DNA of 64,000 nucleotides from an uncultured Bradyrhizobium sp. (GCF_936943645.1 NZ_CAKZJO010000051.1:186001-250000), one strand, 5' to 3'; counted from the first letter of the stretch, positions 35,520 through 45,100 are shown. A program made the numbers and translations. The notes: a model not told the origin generated them from the letters alone.

Positions 35520-37572
35520 CGTCGTCGGTGCACTCGCCATTCAGATAGGGATCGGCCGGCCGGAAGAATCGGCTGAAGCCGGGTTTGTCTACAGCGCTCC
35601 TTTGTGTCACGACAACGACCTTTGCGGCCGGTATTTCGCCGCATTCCCTGGCGGCTTTGCCAAAGAACTTGCGCTGGGGCGGACCGGGCTTGATCCGCAT
35701 CCGCGTGCCCGGAACCATCTTCGCGACGAGTAGATCCATGGTGTCGAGCAGGCGCGTGTAACCGGGCTCGGTCTTCGGCAGGCTCTCGCCGCCCGGCGGC
35801 ATCAGCTTCTCGGCACCGATGCCGCGCAGGCGGGTGCGCAGCTTGCCGGACGAAGGATCCCCCGGATAAATCCAGCCGTCCTGCGCGAGCATGAAGCGGA
35901 GCACTGCCCTGTCCTTCTCCGCGTCCGATTGGCCGCTCTTCAAGCCGAAATCGGAATGGCAACCGACGCAGTGCCTCTCGACGAGGCCCTTGCGCAGCGT
36001 GGTCAACCGGGCGCTGCCCTGCGCATCTGCCGCGACGAAGGTGGCGAGTTGGTCGATCATCGCCTGGCTGCGCATGTCGCAGGGCAGCGGCGGCGGCGGA
36101 TCGCCCGCGGCACGATCGATGCGGATCACCGTCTGGTTCTTGTCCTCGACCAGCCAGATCGCGCCGTCCTCCGCGACCGTCATGCCGACGGGGGCGCCTT
36201 GCGGCCGCGCGCCGTTGACGCGGTGCCAGCCTGCGATCAGCTCGTCGAACGGCGCCGCCGCCACCTCGCCGGCGTCGGTCCGAAAGCTGCGCGACGGCTC
36301 GGCCGCGCAACTGACGCGATAACGCACCGGTGCCGTAACAGGCCTGGGGAAGCCGTGGTCATCGACGTCGTAGACCAGCACGCGGCTGCCGGTCGGGCGA
36401 TAGCCGTGCAGGCCGACCAGCAGCTTGCCCTCCAGCTCCGGAAACTTGCTGCCGTGATAATACAGCATCCCCAGCGGAGCACCGTGCGGCGGCATCAGCG
36501 AGAGCGGCGGCTTGTAGAGCGCGCCGGCCGTGCAGAGCGACTTGTAGACCCCGCCTTGCAGCACGTTCCTGAATTCGGGGCTCGGCGTCGACAGATCGTA
36601 ACAATAGGGCCAGCCGTAATGCCTGCCCTGCTCGATCGCGTTGATCTCCTCGTTCGGCTTGAAAATGTCGGGCAAGTCACGGCTGTTCTCGCCCTGCAGG
36701 AAGGCGTAGCCGGCATCGGGAAAATTCGGATGCAGCACCAGCGCCATCGAGTTGCGCAAGCCGCGCGCATAGACGGTGTGCGGCGGATCCGGGTCATTCG
36801 GATTCAACGCCGGGAAGACGCCGCTCGCGGGCGGCGTGAACAGCCAGATCGACGCCATGGCGGACGCGCCCTCGGCGGCCGCGCAAGGCTTCGTGATCGG
36901 CGCCGGCGTGATGCAATCGTCGCTGTGCGAGCCGACATTGACGAACAGCCGTCCCTTCCTGTCGAAGACGAATGGCTTGAGCGGATGCGCGCTCTCCTCG
37001 ACCCTGGTGCCGTCAGGCAGCGTGATCCGGCGGCCGGGCATGTGACGGATGATGGTCTCGACCGTAGCGCGCGGATTGTCGGCGAGCGGATCGAACCGGA
37101 AGATGGTCTCGGCAGTCGAAGCGTAGAGCTTCCTGTCCGGACCGATCGCGAGACCGAACGGATATTCGACCCCCGCCAGAAGCTCCTTGAGTCGCCCGCC
37201 CTGCGGCGCGCGCGGATCGAGCAGCAGCAGCCGTCCGTCGGCGTGGCCCCAGCCGCCCATGTCGGCCACCACGAACAGGTCGCGCCCCGGCACCTGGACG
37301 ATCGCGCGCGGAAACTTGAGGCGATCCGCCTCGCTGGCGACGAGCCCGGCGCAAAATCCGGCCTTCATGTCGATCTGGATCCGGGGAAAAGCGAGATCCC
37401 CGCTGCCGCAGGTGTCCCCGCCAATCGCATAGCCGCTCAGGCGAAGCGGCTCCGATGACGCCGCTGAGGTGAGCCCGGGCACGACCGCCAAGACCGACAC
37501 CAAGACCGGCACCAAGACGCCCGCACATGCGCGCAGCCTTCGGCGTTCGCGCCCAGATGTGAAGTAGCTCAC
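35476..37572 (-). CDS. PQQ-type sugar dehydrogenase fused to cytochrome c domain
   Basis: A 698-residue exported protein. A signal peptide (about 37 residues) is followed by a soluble glucose/sorbosone-dehydrogenase-type propeller (about 75-500), with FPRAIVQVPGRDLFVVADMGG-like opening, YPFGLAIGPDRKLYAST, ARGLRNSMALVLHP and HYGWPYCYD. A single c-type haem motif HCVGCH near residue 565 begins a C-terminal cytochrome domain. It would oxidise a sugar or alcohol in the periplasm and hand electrons to its own haem. GGGAGGCC precedes GTG 37572. The last 44 bases overlap the start of the propeller gene. Confidence 0.88.
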   Translation of the reverse strand: MSYFTSGRERRRLRACAGVLVPVLVSVLAVVPGLTSAASSEPLRLSGYAIGGDTCGSGDLAFPRIQIDMKAGFCAGLVASEADRLKFPRAIVQVPGRDLFVVADMGGWGHADGRLLLLDPRAPQGGRLKELLAGVEYPFGLAIGPDRKLYASTAETIFRFDPLADNPRATVETIIRHMPGRRITLPDGTRVEESAHPLKPFVFDRKGRLFVNVGSHSDDCITPAPITKPCAAAEGASAMASIWLFTPPASGVFPALNPNDPDPPHTVYARGLRNSMALVLHPNFPDAGYAFLQGENSRDLPDIFKPNEEINAIEQGRHYGWPYCYDLSTPSPEFRNVLQGGVYKSLCTAGALYKPPLSLMPPHGAPLGMLYYHGSKFPELEGKLLVGLHGYRPTGSRVLVYDVDDHGFPRPVTAPVRYRVSCAAEPSRSFRTDAGEVAAAPFDELIAGWHRVNGARPQGAPVGMTVAEDGAIWLVEDKNQTVIRIDRAAGDPPPPLPCDMRSQAMIDQLATFVAADAQGSARLTTLRKGLVERHCVGCHSDFGLKSGQSDAEKDRAVLRFMLAQDGWIYPGDPSSGKLRTRLRGIGAEKLMPPGGESLPKTEPGYTRLLDTMDLLVAKMVPGTRMRIKPGPPQRKFFGKAARECGEIPAAKVVVVTQRSAVDKPGFSRFFRPADPYLNGECTDDDGYYIRQEFLVPVQ

Positions 37573-37779
37573 GGCGGCCTCCCGGATTTTCCGCGAAAAG
37601 CTGTTTCATGCCGGGAAAACGCCGTCCAGCAGAACATCACTCGCCTGTGATTAAACCTGTAACGATCTTCGAGCCGACCAATATCCGTACATTCCCTTAC
37701 CGGGTTCGACCCGAATGTTTCGCGAAGGCTTCGGGTGGTATCGATTTGCCATCCCAGTTGCTCCCGATAGGAGACGCAC

Positions 37780-38013
37780 ATGGTCCAGGTCTATTTTCAC
37801 TGCTCCAACACCGAGGGCACGCTGATCGACCGCTACGGCGCCGCCGTGTCCAACCTCACCGAGGCCCGCGACCGTGCGTCCCAGATCATGCGGTCGATGA
37901 TCCTGACGCCGAGCAACGAAGACTGGCGCGACTGGGTGATCCATGTCAGCGACGACGATGGCGAAGAGATTTTCGACCTTCCCTTCACCGCCATGCTCGG
38001 CAAGCCGCATTGA
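37780..38013 (+). CDS. DUF6894 small protein
   Basis: A 77-residue protein of the DUF6894 type, numerous in Bradyrhizobium: VQVYFHCSNTEGTLIDRYG at the start, EARDRASQIMRSM in the middle and WVIHVSDDDGEEIFDLPF at the end. No function is known. AGGAGA precedes ATG 37780. A 58-residue gene follows 9 bases after its stop. Confidence 0.85.
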   Translation: MVQVYFHCSNTEGTLIDRYGAAVSNLTEARDRASQIMRSMILTPSNEDWRDWVIHVSDDDGEEIFDLPFTAMLGKPH

Positions 38014-38022
38014 GGTGATGCC

Positions 38023-38199
38023 ATGTTGATCGCTTCCCTCAGCCTCTTCCGCCAGCCCCTGAGCTTCGTCGCCGCCAAATGGCAGACGCTGATCCGGGTC
38101 GCAGGTGACCCCTACCGTCCCGAGCTTCACTATATGCGCGGGCCCGGCCCGAAATGGCGCGCCAAGTATCAGGCCAGCCGGCTGAACCGCGGGCTCTGA
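38023..38199 (+). CDS. Small basic protein of 58 residues
   Basis: GAGGTGATGCC precedes ATG 38023. The product has an apolar start (MLIASLSLFRQPLSF), a DPYRPE segment and a basic end with KWRAKYQASR. Codon use has the same GC-rich third positions as its neighbours. It lies 9 bases after the DUF6894 gene and is likely co-transcribed. Not recognised. Confidence 0.6.
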   Translation: MLIASLSLFRQPLSFVAAKWQTLIRVAGDPYRPELHYMRGPGPKWRAKYQASRLNRGL

Positions 38200-38235
38200 G
38201 CGCTTCGCAGATTTCCAACGGTCTCTCCACTCGTC

Positions 38236-38258
38236 ATGCCCGGGCTCGTCCCGGGCAT
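38236..38258. repeat. Short palindromic intergenic element
   Basis: ATGCCCGGG (38236-38244) and CCCGGGCAT (38250-38258) form a 9-base stem with a 5-base loop, within TCATGCCCGGGCTCGTCCCG. The same motif recurs before flhA at 61726-61811. It also lies between two convergent stops and may end transcription. Confidence 0.7.
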
Positions 38259-38311
38259 CCACGTTTCTGGCCACGACTGAGAACGTTGACGGGGAGGTAA
38301 CGTGCCCTACC

Positions 38312-39085
38312 TCACTTCCCCGTAAAACTCGCCTTGCGTTTCTCCACGAAGGCATTGCGGCCTTCGATGGCGTCGGCGCTCTTGCGGACCGTGGCCTGGA
38401 GCTCGATCTCGCGGCGGAACTGGGCCTCATAGGTGGCGTGCTCGCTCTCCTCGACCAGCAGGCGCGTTGCCACCAAAGCCCGCGTCGGCCCTTCGGCCAG
38501 GCGCCGCGCCAGGGCGAGCGCTTCGTCCATCAGCTTGCCATCGGCGACGACCTGCCGCACCAGGCCGATCTCCTGGGCGCGTTCTGCCGTCAGCGGCTCG
38601 TTGAGCAGCATCAGCTCGAGCGCGCGCTGCCGCCCGATCAGCCGGGGCAACAGCCAGGTCGAGCCGAGATCCGGCACCAGCGCGATGCGGCTGAACACCT
38701 GGATGAAGCTCGCCGACCGCGCCGCGACGATCATGTCGCCGGCCATGGCGAGGCTGAAACCGCCGCCGGCCGCCACCCCGTTCACCGCGACGACCACGGG
38801 CACGGCGCAATCGCGTAGCGCCTTGAAGGCCGGCCAGTAGAAGCGCATCACACCGGCCGCGATGTCCTCGCCGAGCGCTTCCGATGCCTTCAAATTCTGT
38901 CCTGAGCAAAATCCGCGCCCGGCGCCGGTGAGGATCAGCGCGCGGATATTGTCGTCCGCGGTCATCTCTGTGACAGCGCCGGCCAATGCGCCGAGCAGGT
39001 CCGGCGTCATCGCGTTGAGGCTTGCCGGTTCGTCGAGCGTCAATATCCCGACGGCGCCATCCCGCGCCTGTTTCACACCAGCCAT
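38312..39085 (-). CDS. Enoyl-CoA hydratase/isomerase family protein, PaaG-like
   Basis: A 257-residue crotonase-fold enzyme acting on acyl-CoA. The two oxyanion-hole segments are GRGFCSGQNL and GVAAGGGFSLAMAGDM. The block ALVPDLGSTWLLPRL has aspartate where hydratases have glutamate, which is typical of PaaG-type isomerases (phenylacetyl-CoA pathway), but no other paa gene is near. AGGGAGACGC precedes ATG 39085. The open frame upstream of that start is on the strand opposite the gamma-glutamyltransferase gene and is not coding. Confidence 0.9.
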   Translation of the reverse strand: MAGVKQARDGAVGILTLDEPASLNAMTPDLLGALAGAVTEMTADDNIRALILTGAGRGFCSGQNLKASEALGEDIAAGVMRFYWPAFKALRDCAVPVVVAVNGVAAGGGFSLAMAGDMIVAARSASFIQVFSRIALVPDLGSTWLLPRLIGRQRALELMLLNEPLTAERAQEIGLVRQVVADGKLMDEALALARRLAEGPTRALVATRLLVEESEHATYEAQFRREIELQATVRKSADAIEGRNAFVEKRKASFTGK

Positions 39086-39208
39086 GCCGCGTCTCCCTTT
39101 CGATGTTCTCGTTGGCTGCAATGTGCCATTGTCCGCGGGCTTCGCCAATTGCGGCGCTTCAACCTCGGTTGCAACGACGCAACTGAATCCAGAGATCAAG
39201 ACGACATC

Positions 39209-40798
39209 ATGCCTCATCAGTTCAGCCTCAACCAAACCGTCCGCAAACCCGCCGTCACGTCCAAGGGCGGCATCGTCGCCTCGCAATCGCGACGGGCGGC
39301 TGAGATCGGGGCGCAGGTGCTGGCCGCGGGTGGCGACTGCGTCGACGCGATCGTCGCGACCACGTTTGCCCTGAACGTGCTGGAGCCCTGGAATAGCGGT
39401 ATCGGCGGCGGCGGTGCGATGGTGCTTTACCGCGCGAAGGAAAATCGCACCGAGGTGATCGACTACGGCATGTGCGCGCCGCAGAGCCTGCGCCCTGCGG
39501 ACTATCCGCTCAGCGGCGCCGGCGCCGCCTCCGACCTGTTTCCCTGGCCGCGCGTGAAGGACGACCGCAACGTCCATGGCCCCGGCTCGATTGCCGTTCC
39601 CGGCGTCGTCGCCGGCATGGAAGAGGCGCATCGCCGCTACGCAAGAATGCCGTGGAAGGATCTGGTGGCACCATCTGCCGTGCTCGCCGGCGAAGGCCTG
39701 CTGGTCGATTGGTGGACCACGGTGACGATCTCCGGCTCGGCCGCCGATCTCCGGCGCTATCCGGCAAGCGCGGCCGCCTACCTGAAGGACGGCCTGCCGC
39801 CGACCCCGCCCTGGGGCGTCAAGGCCGAGACGCGGCTGCCGCAGGACACCCTGAAGGCGACGCTCTCGCATCTCGCCGAGGCTGGCCCCCGCGATTTCTA
39901 CCAGGGCGATCTCGCCAGGAGCATCGCCTCCGACATCAAGGCCGACGGCGGCTCGCTGTCGGTCGAGGACCTCGCCGCCTTCCGCGCCCATCTGCGCGCG
40001 CCGCTGGCGATCCCCTATCGCGAGGGCAAGGTGTATGCGACGCCGGAGCTCACGGCGGGACCGACGATGGCGCATGCGCTGCGCCTGTTGCAGCAGAGCC
40101 TGACGCCCACGGGCGCGCCGGATGCCGGCGCCTATGTCGAATATGCACTCGCCTTGCAGGCAGCCTTCCGCGAGCGGCTCAAGGACATGGGCGATGCCGA
40201 CGGCAAGCGCTCGCTCGGCGCCGAATATCTGGCGCCCGCCTGCACCACGCATTTCTCGGTGGTCGACCGTCACGGCAACATCGCCGCCGTGACGCAGACG
40301 CTGCTCTCGTCGTTCGGCTCGCGCTACGTGACGCCGCACACCGGCATCACCATGAACAACGGCATCATGTGGTTCGACCCGACGCCGGGCACCACCAACT
40401 CGCTGGCGTCGGGCAAGCGCTGCCTTTGCAACTACACGCCTGTGATCGCCGAGACCAAGGACGGCAGGCGACTCGCCGTCGGCGCCTCCGGCGGACGCCG
40501 CATCCTGCCGTCGGTGATGCAGCTCGTTTCCTTCGCGATGGATTACGGCATGGACCTCGACGCCGCCATCCACCAGCCGCGCATCGACGCCAGCGAGGGC
40601 GCAGTGGTGATCGGTGACGCCCGCCTGCCGGCGGACGTGCGCAAGGCGCTGGCCACGCGCTTCGACTATGAAGAGAGCCGCGTGCAAGCCCTGCCGCAGA
40701 AATTCGCCTGCCCGAGCGTGGTGATGCGCGAGGGCGACGTCAATTCCGGCGCGGTCGAGATCTTCCAGCCCTGGGCGGATGCGGTGGCGGAAGGCTGA
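39209..40798 (+). CDS. Gamma-glutamyltransferase family protein
   Basis: A 529-residue Ntn-hydrolase expected to self-cleave at the threonine in CTTHFSVVD and then hydrolyse or transfer gamma-glutamyl groups. Other family parts are the early block ending in LNVLEPWNSGIGGGG, HGPGSIAVPGVVAG and GGRRILPSVMQ. No signal peptide is seen, unlike periplasmic glutathione hydrolases, so a cytoplasmic role on a gamma-glutamyl metabolite is possible. It is convergent with the DAO-family oxidase gene, two bases apart. Confidence 0.88.
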   Translation: MPHQFSLNQTVRKPAVTSKGGIVASQSRRAAEIGAQVLAAGGDCVDAIVATTFALNVLEPWNSGIGGGGAMVLYRAKENRTEVIDYGMCAPQSLRPADYPLSGAGAASDLFPWPRVKDDRNVHGPGSIAVPGVVAGMEEAHRRYARMPWKDLVAPSAVLAGEGLLVDWWTTVTISGSAADLRRYPASAAAYLKDGLPPTPPWGVKAETRLPQDTLKATLSHLAEAGPRDFYQGDLARSIASDIKADGGSLSVEDLAAFRAHLRAPLAIPYREGKVYATPELTAGPTMAHALRLLQQSLTPTGAPDAGAYVEYALALQAAFRERLKDMGDADGKRSLGAEYLAPACTTHFSVVDRHGNIAAVTQTLLSSFGSRYVTPHTGITMNNGIMWFDPTPGTTNSLASGKRCLCNYTPVIAETKDGRRLAVGASGGRRILPSVMQLVSFAMDYGMDLDAAIHQPRIDASEGAVVIGDARLPADVRKALATRFDYEESRVQALPQKFACPSVVMREGDVNSGAVEIFQPWADAVAEG

Positions 40799-40800
40799 AG

Positions 40801-42084
40801 CTACATTCCGAGCCGGTCGCGCACGCGGCCCGCGACCACGGCGGTCGTCACGCCCACCGGCCAGAACGCATGCATCGGGATCGGCTTGATGCCGGTCACG
40901 GGCATGTCGATCTCGGCCTTGGCGCCGCCGATCATCCGTCGAGCGAGCTGCGCGCCCATCGCGGTCGCGAGCGCGACACCGCGGCCGTTGCAGCCGAGCG
41001 AGATCAGGATGCCCTCGGCGGGCTCATGGAGATGCGGGTAATGATCCGCGGTGATGGCGAGCCGGCTGTTCCAGCCGTGCGTCCAGGCAACGCCCCTAAG
41101 CTGCGGCCATAGCCGCTCGGCATACCTCATGAGATAGGCGACGTCGTGCGGCGACTTGATCCAGCGCATCGGGCCGCGGCCGCCCATCAACAAGCGATTC
41201 TGCTGATCGATGCGGTAATAGACGGTGATGTGGCCGCTCTCGTAGAGCACCGGACGCGTCGGCATGATCGAACGCGCAACGGCATCCGAGAGCGGCGCGG
41301 TGGCGGCGATCGAGGAGAACACCGGCACGATGGTGCGGCGGAGCGCCGGCCAGAGATCGTCGGTAAAGCCGTTGGTGGCGAGCAGGACCTTGTCGGCATG
41401 CACCACCGCGCGCGAGGTCTCGATACGCCAGCGATTGCCGTCGCGGCGCAGCGACAGCGCCGGCGTCTCGCCATGCACCTTCGCGCCCGCCGAGATCGCG
41501 GCGCGCGCAAGGCCGCGGGCGTAGCTGAGAGGATGCAGATCGCCGCCGCGCGCGTCCAGCATGGCGCCGATATAGCGATCGCTGCCGGTCATCTCGCGCA
41601 ACTGCTCGCGGTTCAGATAGGACACCGGCATGCCGCGGCGGATGCATTGCTGCGCGGTCTTCTCGATCGCGGCGGCGCTGGCCTCGTTGTACGCCGCACG
41701 CAGCGTGCCGTTCTGCCGCGCCTCGCAGGGGATCTGGTAGCGACGGATCAGCTCATGCGTGAAGTCAGTGGTGCCGTAGGCGAAGTCGATCATGCGGCGG
41801 CCGAGCTCAGCGCCGAAATCCGCCTCGATCTGATCAGGGTCGTGCTTCAGGCCGGGATTGGTGTGGCCGCCATTGTTGCCCGACGCGCCCCAGCCCGGCT
41901 CCTGCGCCTCCAGCACCAGCGCCTCGACGCCCTGCTCCGCCAGATGCAGCGCGGTGGAGAGGCCGGTGTAGCCGCCGCCGACGATGGCGACGGAGACATT
42001 CTTGTCGACGTCGAGCGGCGGCGTCTCGACCGGCGCGACGGCGGTGTCGGCGTAGAGCGAGGGCGGCAGTGGCAGGCGCGTCAT
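40801..42084 (-). CDS. DAO-family FAD oxidoreductase (PuuB/OrdL-like)
   Basis: A 427-residue flavoprotein: the FAD site VAIVGGGYTGLSTALHLAE, then GWGASGNNGG, and the C-terminal ISLGCNGRGVALATAMG. The pattern is that of gamma-glutamylputrescine oxidase and relatives, which oxidise amines or N-substituted amino acids. It is the last gene after a polar amino-acid ABC transporter (12 bases after the ATPase), so its substrate is probably the imported compound. Opposite it lies a gamma-glutamyltransferase gene. Confidence 0.9.
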   Translation of the reverse strand: MTRLPLPPSLYADTAVAPVETPPLDVDKNVSVAIVGGGYTGLSTALHLAEQGVEALVLEAQEPGWGASGNNGGHTNPGLKHDPDQIEADFGAELGRRMIDFAYGTTDFTHELIRRYQIPCEARQNGTLRAAYNEASAAAIEKTAQQCIRRGMPVSYLNREQLREMTGSDRYIGAMLDARGGDLHPLSYARGLARAAISAGAKVHGETPALSLRRDGNRWRIETSRAVVHADKVLLATNGFTDDLWPALRRTIVPVFSSIAATAPLSDAVARSIMPTRPVLYESGHITVYYRIDQQNRLLMGGRGPMRWIKSPHDVAYLMRYAERLWPQLRGVAWTHGWNSRLAITADHYPHLHEPAEGILISLGCNGRGVALATAMGAQLARRMIGGAKAEIDMPVTGIKPIPMHAFWPVGVTTAVVAGRVRDRLGM

Positions 42085-42096
42085 GGCGAAGACCGG

Positions 42097-42828
42097 TCAG
42101 AGCGGATGCAGCACGCGGCGTAGAAAGTCCTGCGTGCGCGGATGCTGGGGTTGGTTGAGCAGCGCCTTGGCCGGACCCTGCTCGACGATGACGCCGCCGT
42201 CGATGAAGAGCACGCGGTCGGCGACGTCGCGGGCAAAGCCCATTTCGTGGGTGACGACGACCATGGTCATGCCGTCGTCGGCGAGTTTGCGCATCACGCC
42301 GAGGACGTCGCCGACGAGCTCGGGATCGAGCGCCGAGGTCGGCTCGTCGAACAGGATCGCCTTGGGCTGCATCGCCAGCGCCCGCGCGATGGCGACGCGC
42401 TGCTGCTGGCCGCCGGAGAGCTGTGGCGGATGCGCGTCGGCCTTCTCGGCGAGCCCGACCTGGGCGAGCAGCGCACGGCCGCGCTCCAACGCCTGGGCAC
42501 GCGGCTCCTTCTTCACATAGAGCGGTCCTTCGATCACGTTCTCCAGCGCGGTGCGGTGTGGGAACAGGTTGAAGCGCTGGAACACCATCGAGACCTGAGT
42601 GCGAATGTTCACGATCGACGGCGTGTCGCGGTCGACCTTGAGGCCTTCGATGCTGATCTCGCCGCGGTCGTAGCTTTCGAGCCCGTTGATACAGCGCAGG
42701 ATGGTGGATTTGCCCGAGCCGGAGGGACCGACGATGCAGACCACCTCGCCCTTCTCGACGGAGGCCGTGATGCCCTTGAGCACCTCGTTTTGGCCAAAGC
42801 TCTTGTGGACGTCGCTGAGCTCGATCAT
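42097..42828 (-). CDS. Polar amino-acid ABC transporter ATPase
   Basis: A 243-residue ATPase. Walker [11 protein letters not shown]-loop [10 protein letters not shown], signature LSGGQQQR and Walker [14 protein letters not shown] are intact. It is of the GlnQ/HisP type that serves polar amino-acid importers. The start ATG overlaps the permease stop by four bases; longer in-frame readings run into the permease gene in another frame. Confidence 0.95.
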   Translation of the reverse strand: MIELSDVHKSFGQNEVLKGITASVEKGEVVCIVGPSGSGKSTILRCINGLESYDRGEISIEGLKVDRDTPSIVNIRTQVSMVFQRFNLFPHRTALENVIEGPLYVKKEPRAQALERGRALLAQVGLAEKADAHPPQLSGGQQQRVAIARALAMQPKAILFDEPTSALDPELVGDVLGVMRKLADDGMTMVVVTHEMGFARDVADRVLFIDGGVIVEQGPAKALLNQPQHPRTQDFLRRVLHPL

Positions 42829-43478
42829 TTCTTGCCCGCCCGCTTCTCGAAGTGACGGACCAGCAGGATCAGCGGGATGCTCATGGTGAGATACATCAGC
42901 GCCACCAACGTGAACACGTTGGTGTTCTTGAAGGTCGAGGACGCGATCAGCTTGCCCTGCAGCGCGAGCTCGGCGACCGTGATCGTGGAGGCCTGCGAGG
43001 AATCCTTCAACATCATGATCATGACGTTGCCGTAAGGCGGCAGCACGATGCGCACCGCCTGCGGCAGCACCACGCGGCGCATGGTCAGCCACCAGCCCAT
43101 GCCGATCGACTGCGCGGCCTCGATCTGGCCCTTGTCGATCGCCTCGATGCCGGCGCGGAAATTTTCCGCCTGATAGGCCGAATAGGCAATGCCGAGCCCG
43201 AGGATGGCGGCCTGCAGTGCCGACAGCGTGACGCCGAGATCAGGCATCACGAAGTAGAGGTAGAACAAGAGGACGATGATCGGGATGCCGCGGATCACGT
43301 TGATCAGGCTGGCGCTGATCATCGACAGCGCCCTGATGCCGGAGACCCGCATCATCGCCCAGATCAGGCCGAGCACCGTCGAGAGCAGCAGCGAGCCGAT
43401 GGTGACGACGATCGTCAGCGCGACGCCGTTCATCAGGATCGGGAAGAACTCGGCAGCGTCGTGCCAGAAGCCTTTCAT
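42825..43478 (-). CDS. Polar amino-acid ABC transporter permease
   Basis: A 217-residue inner-membrane permease of the HisM/GlnP type with about five helices. It has the [14 protein letters not shown] block and the EAA loop [22 protein letters not shown] in its usual place. Only one permease gene is present, so it may form a homodimer. ATG 43478 has GAAGGC upstream. It overlaps the ATPase gene by four bases. Confidence 0.95.
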   Translation of the reverse strand: MKGFWHDAAEFFPILMNGVALTIVVTIGSLLLSTVLGLIWAMMRVSGIRALSMISASLINVIRGIPIIVLLFYLYFVMPDLGVTLSALQAAILGLGIAYSAYQAENFRAGIEAIDKGQIEAAQSIGMGWWLTMRRVVLPQAVRIVLPPYGNVMIMMLKDSSQASTITVAELALQGKLIASSTFKNTNVFTLVALMYLTMSIPLILLVRHFEKRAGKK

Positions 43479-43522
43479 CGGCAAGCCTTCATCGAAACAC
43501 TTCTTCGATCAGCTTCTCTCGA

Positions 43523-44281
43523 TCAGCCCTGAGCCTTCAGGCCCCATTTATCGAGGATCTTGTCGATGGTGCCGTTGGCCTTCAGCTTGGTCAGCGAGGC
43601 GTTGATCTTGCTGAGCAGTGCGGCCTCGCCCTTGCGCACGCCGATGCCGACCGAGCCGACGGTAACGGGCTTGTAGCCATCGACGAGACGCACCTCGGGA
43701 AAGCCGCCCTGCTTCAGATTGTAGGCCAGGATCGGATAGTCGGCATAGCCGGCCTTGAGACGGCCGGTGTTCACATCGCGCAGGATGTCCGGAATGGTGT
43801 CGTAGGCCTTGACGTCGGCGAACAGGCCGGACTTCTTCAGCGCGTCGACGAAGGCGGTGCCGACCTGGGCGCCGACGGTCTCACCCTTCAAATCGTCCTG
43901 TGTGGCATAGGCCTTGGTGTCGGCCTTCGGCACGACGAGGCCCTCGCCATAGGTGTAGATCGGGTCGGAGAAGTCGACGACCTCCTTGCGCGGCGCCGTG
44001 ATGAACATCGCGGCGGCAATGATGTCGATCTTGCTCGAGGTCAGCGAGGGGATCAGTGCCGAGAATTGCATCGGTTCGATCTGCACGTTGAAGCCGGCAT
44101 CCTTGCCGACCTCGGTGATGAGATCGACCATGATGCCCTGGATGGTGTTGGTCTTGGTGTCGAGGAAGGTGAAGGGAATGCCCGTCGGCGTCGAGCCCAC
44201 CTTCAGCACCTGTTGCGCCGAGGCCGGCGTCACCGCTGCAATCGCGAGTGCCGCCATAGCGGCCCGAACAATACGCTTCAT
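43523..44281 (-). CDS. Polar amino-acid ABC transporter periplasmic binding protein
   Basis: A 252-residue exported binding protein: signal peptide ending in ATPASAQQ, then the SBP_bac_3 fold with VGSTPTGIPFTFLD, FSALIPSLTSSKIDII and DFSDPIYTYGEG. It is the first gene of the operon permease-ATPase-oxidase and faces the XRE-cupin regulator. AAGGGGGATGCG precedes ATG 44281. Confidence 0.95.
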   Translation of the reverse strand: MKRIVRAAMAALAIAAVTPASAQQVLKVGSTPTGIPFTFLDTKTNTIQGIMVDLITEVGKDAGFNVQIEPMQFSALIPSLTSSKIDIIAAAMFITAPRKEVVDFSDPIYTYGEGLVVPKADTKAYATQDDLKGETVGAQVGTAFVDALKKSGLFADVKAYDTIPDILRDVNTGRLKAGYADYPILAYNLKQGGFPEVRLVDGYKPVTVGSVGIGVRKGEAALLSKINASLTKLKANGTIDKILDKWGLKAQG

Positions 44282-44360
44282 CGCATCCCCCTTTGGGTCT
44301 GGCCGATGTCGGCGCCGCGCTGTCGTGATCAGACGTTGCGGGCCGCGCCGTTTCGGCCTA

Positions 44361-44426
44361 TTTTCACCAATATGAAAATTTGGTCACACTTTCGCGGACG
44401 ATGCAAGCGGTTTTCATGCACATGAA
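44361..44426. promoter_or_regulatory. Candidate operators between the transporter operon and its XRE-cupin regulator
   Basis: TTTTCA (44361-44366) and TGAAAA (44373-44378) form one inverted pair. TTCATG (44413-44418) and CATGAA (44421-44426) form a second, perfect pair with a 2-base spacer. Both share a TTTTCAT-type half-site and lie in the 159-base divergent region, so one dimeric regulator could bind both. Confidence 0.55.
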
Positions 44427-44440
44427 GGAAGCGGTTTGAC

Positions 44441-45100
44441 GTGAGCGGTGGCAAAAGAATGCGCAAACCGGCGGCAAGCAAGCCGGCGAAGCGAGCGAAG
44501 TCCAAAGCCGTCACCAAGCGGGCAGAGCCCGCGATGGACGTCGCGGTCGGGCGCCGCATCCGGGATCTCCGGCGCGTCAGGCAATTCTCGCTGGAGACGG
44601 TCGCGGCGCGCACGGATCTGTCGATCGGCTTCCTCAGCCAGATCGAGCGCGGCCTGTCCTCGCCCTCGCTGCGCGTGCTGGCGACGCTGGCCGACGTGCT
44701 CGGCGTCGGCATCGCCGCGTTGTTCGGCGCAAGCCCGAGCGCCGATGGCGCGTCGGATCAAGTCGTCACGCGCGGGCTACAGCGGCCGGAATTGAAACTG
44801 TGGCGCACCGGCGTGTCCAAGCAATTGCTGAGCCCGGCCAGCGCCGACAACAAGCTCAACCTGTTCCTGGTGCATCTGGAGCCCGGCGGCTCCACCGGCG
44901 ACGAGCTCTACACCCATGACGGCGAAGAAGCCGGCCTCGTGCTCGACGGCGAGATGATGCTGACGGTGGACAGCGAGACCTGGTCGCTGAAGACCGGCGA
45001 CAGCTTTCGCTTCGCGAGCCGCAGGCCGCACCGGTTTTCCAACCCGGCGCAGGACGCGAAGGCGGTGGTGCTGTGGGTGAATTGTGTGACGGGGGCGTGA
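44441..45100 (+). CDS. XRE family regulator with C-terminal cupin domain
   Basis: A 219-residue regulator. A basic tail of ~30 residues precedes a helix-turn-helix (IRDLRRVRQFSLETVAARTD, then IGFLSQIERGLSSPSL), and a cupin fills the C-terminus (EPGGSTGDELYTHDGEEAG, GDSFRFASRRPHRFSNP). This is the PuuR layout, in which the cupin senses an amine or amino-acid ligand. It is divergent from the amino-acid transporter and oxidase operon, its likely target. Start GTG 44441 has AAGGAAG upstream. Confidence 0.92.
   Translation: MSGGKRMRKPAASKPAKRAKSKAVTKRAEPAMDVAVGRRIRDLRRVRQFSLETVAARTDLSIGFLSQIERGLSSPSLRVLATLADVLGVGIAALFGASPSADGASDQVVTRGLQRPELKLWRTGVSKQLLSPASADNKLNLFLVHLEPGGSTGDELYTHDGEEAGLVLDGEMMLTVDSETWSLKTGDSFRFASRRPHRFSNPAQDAKAVVLWVNCVTGA

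Noticed and set aside
39086..40687. Extension of the crotonase frame to 791 codons
   Set aside because: The first ~530 codons are opposite the gamma-glutamyltransferase gene and resemble no protein. The start at 39085 has AGGGAG and begins where family similarity begins.
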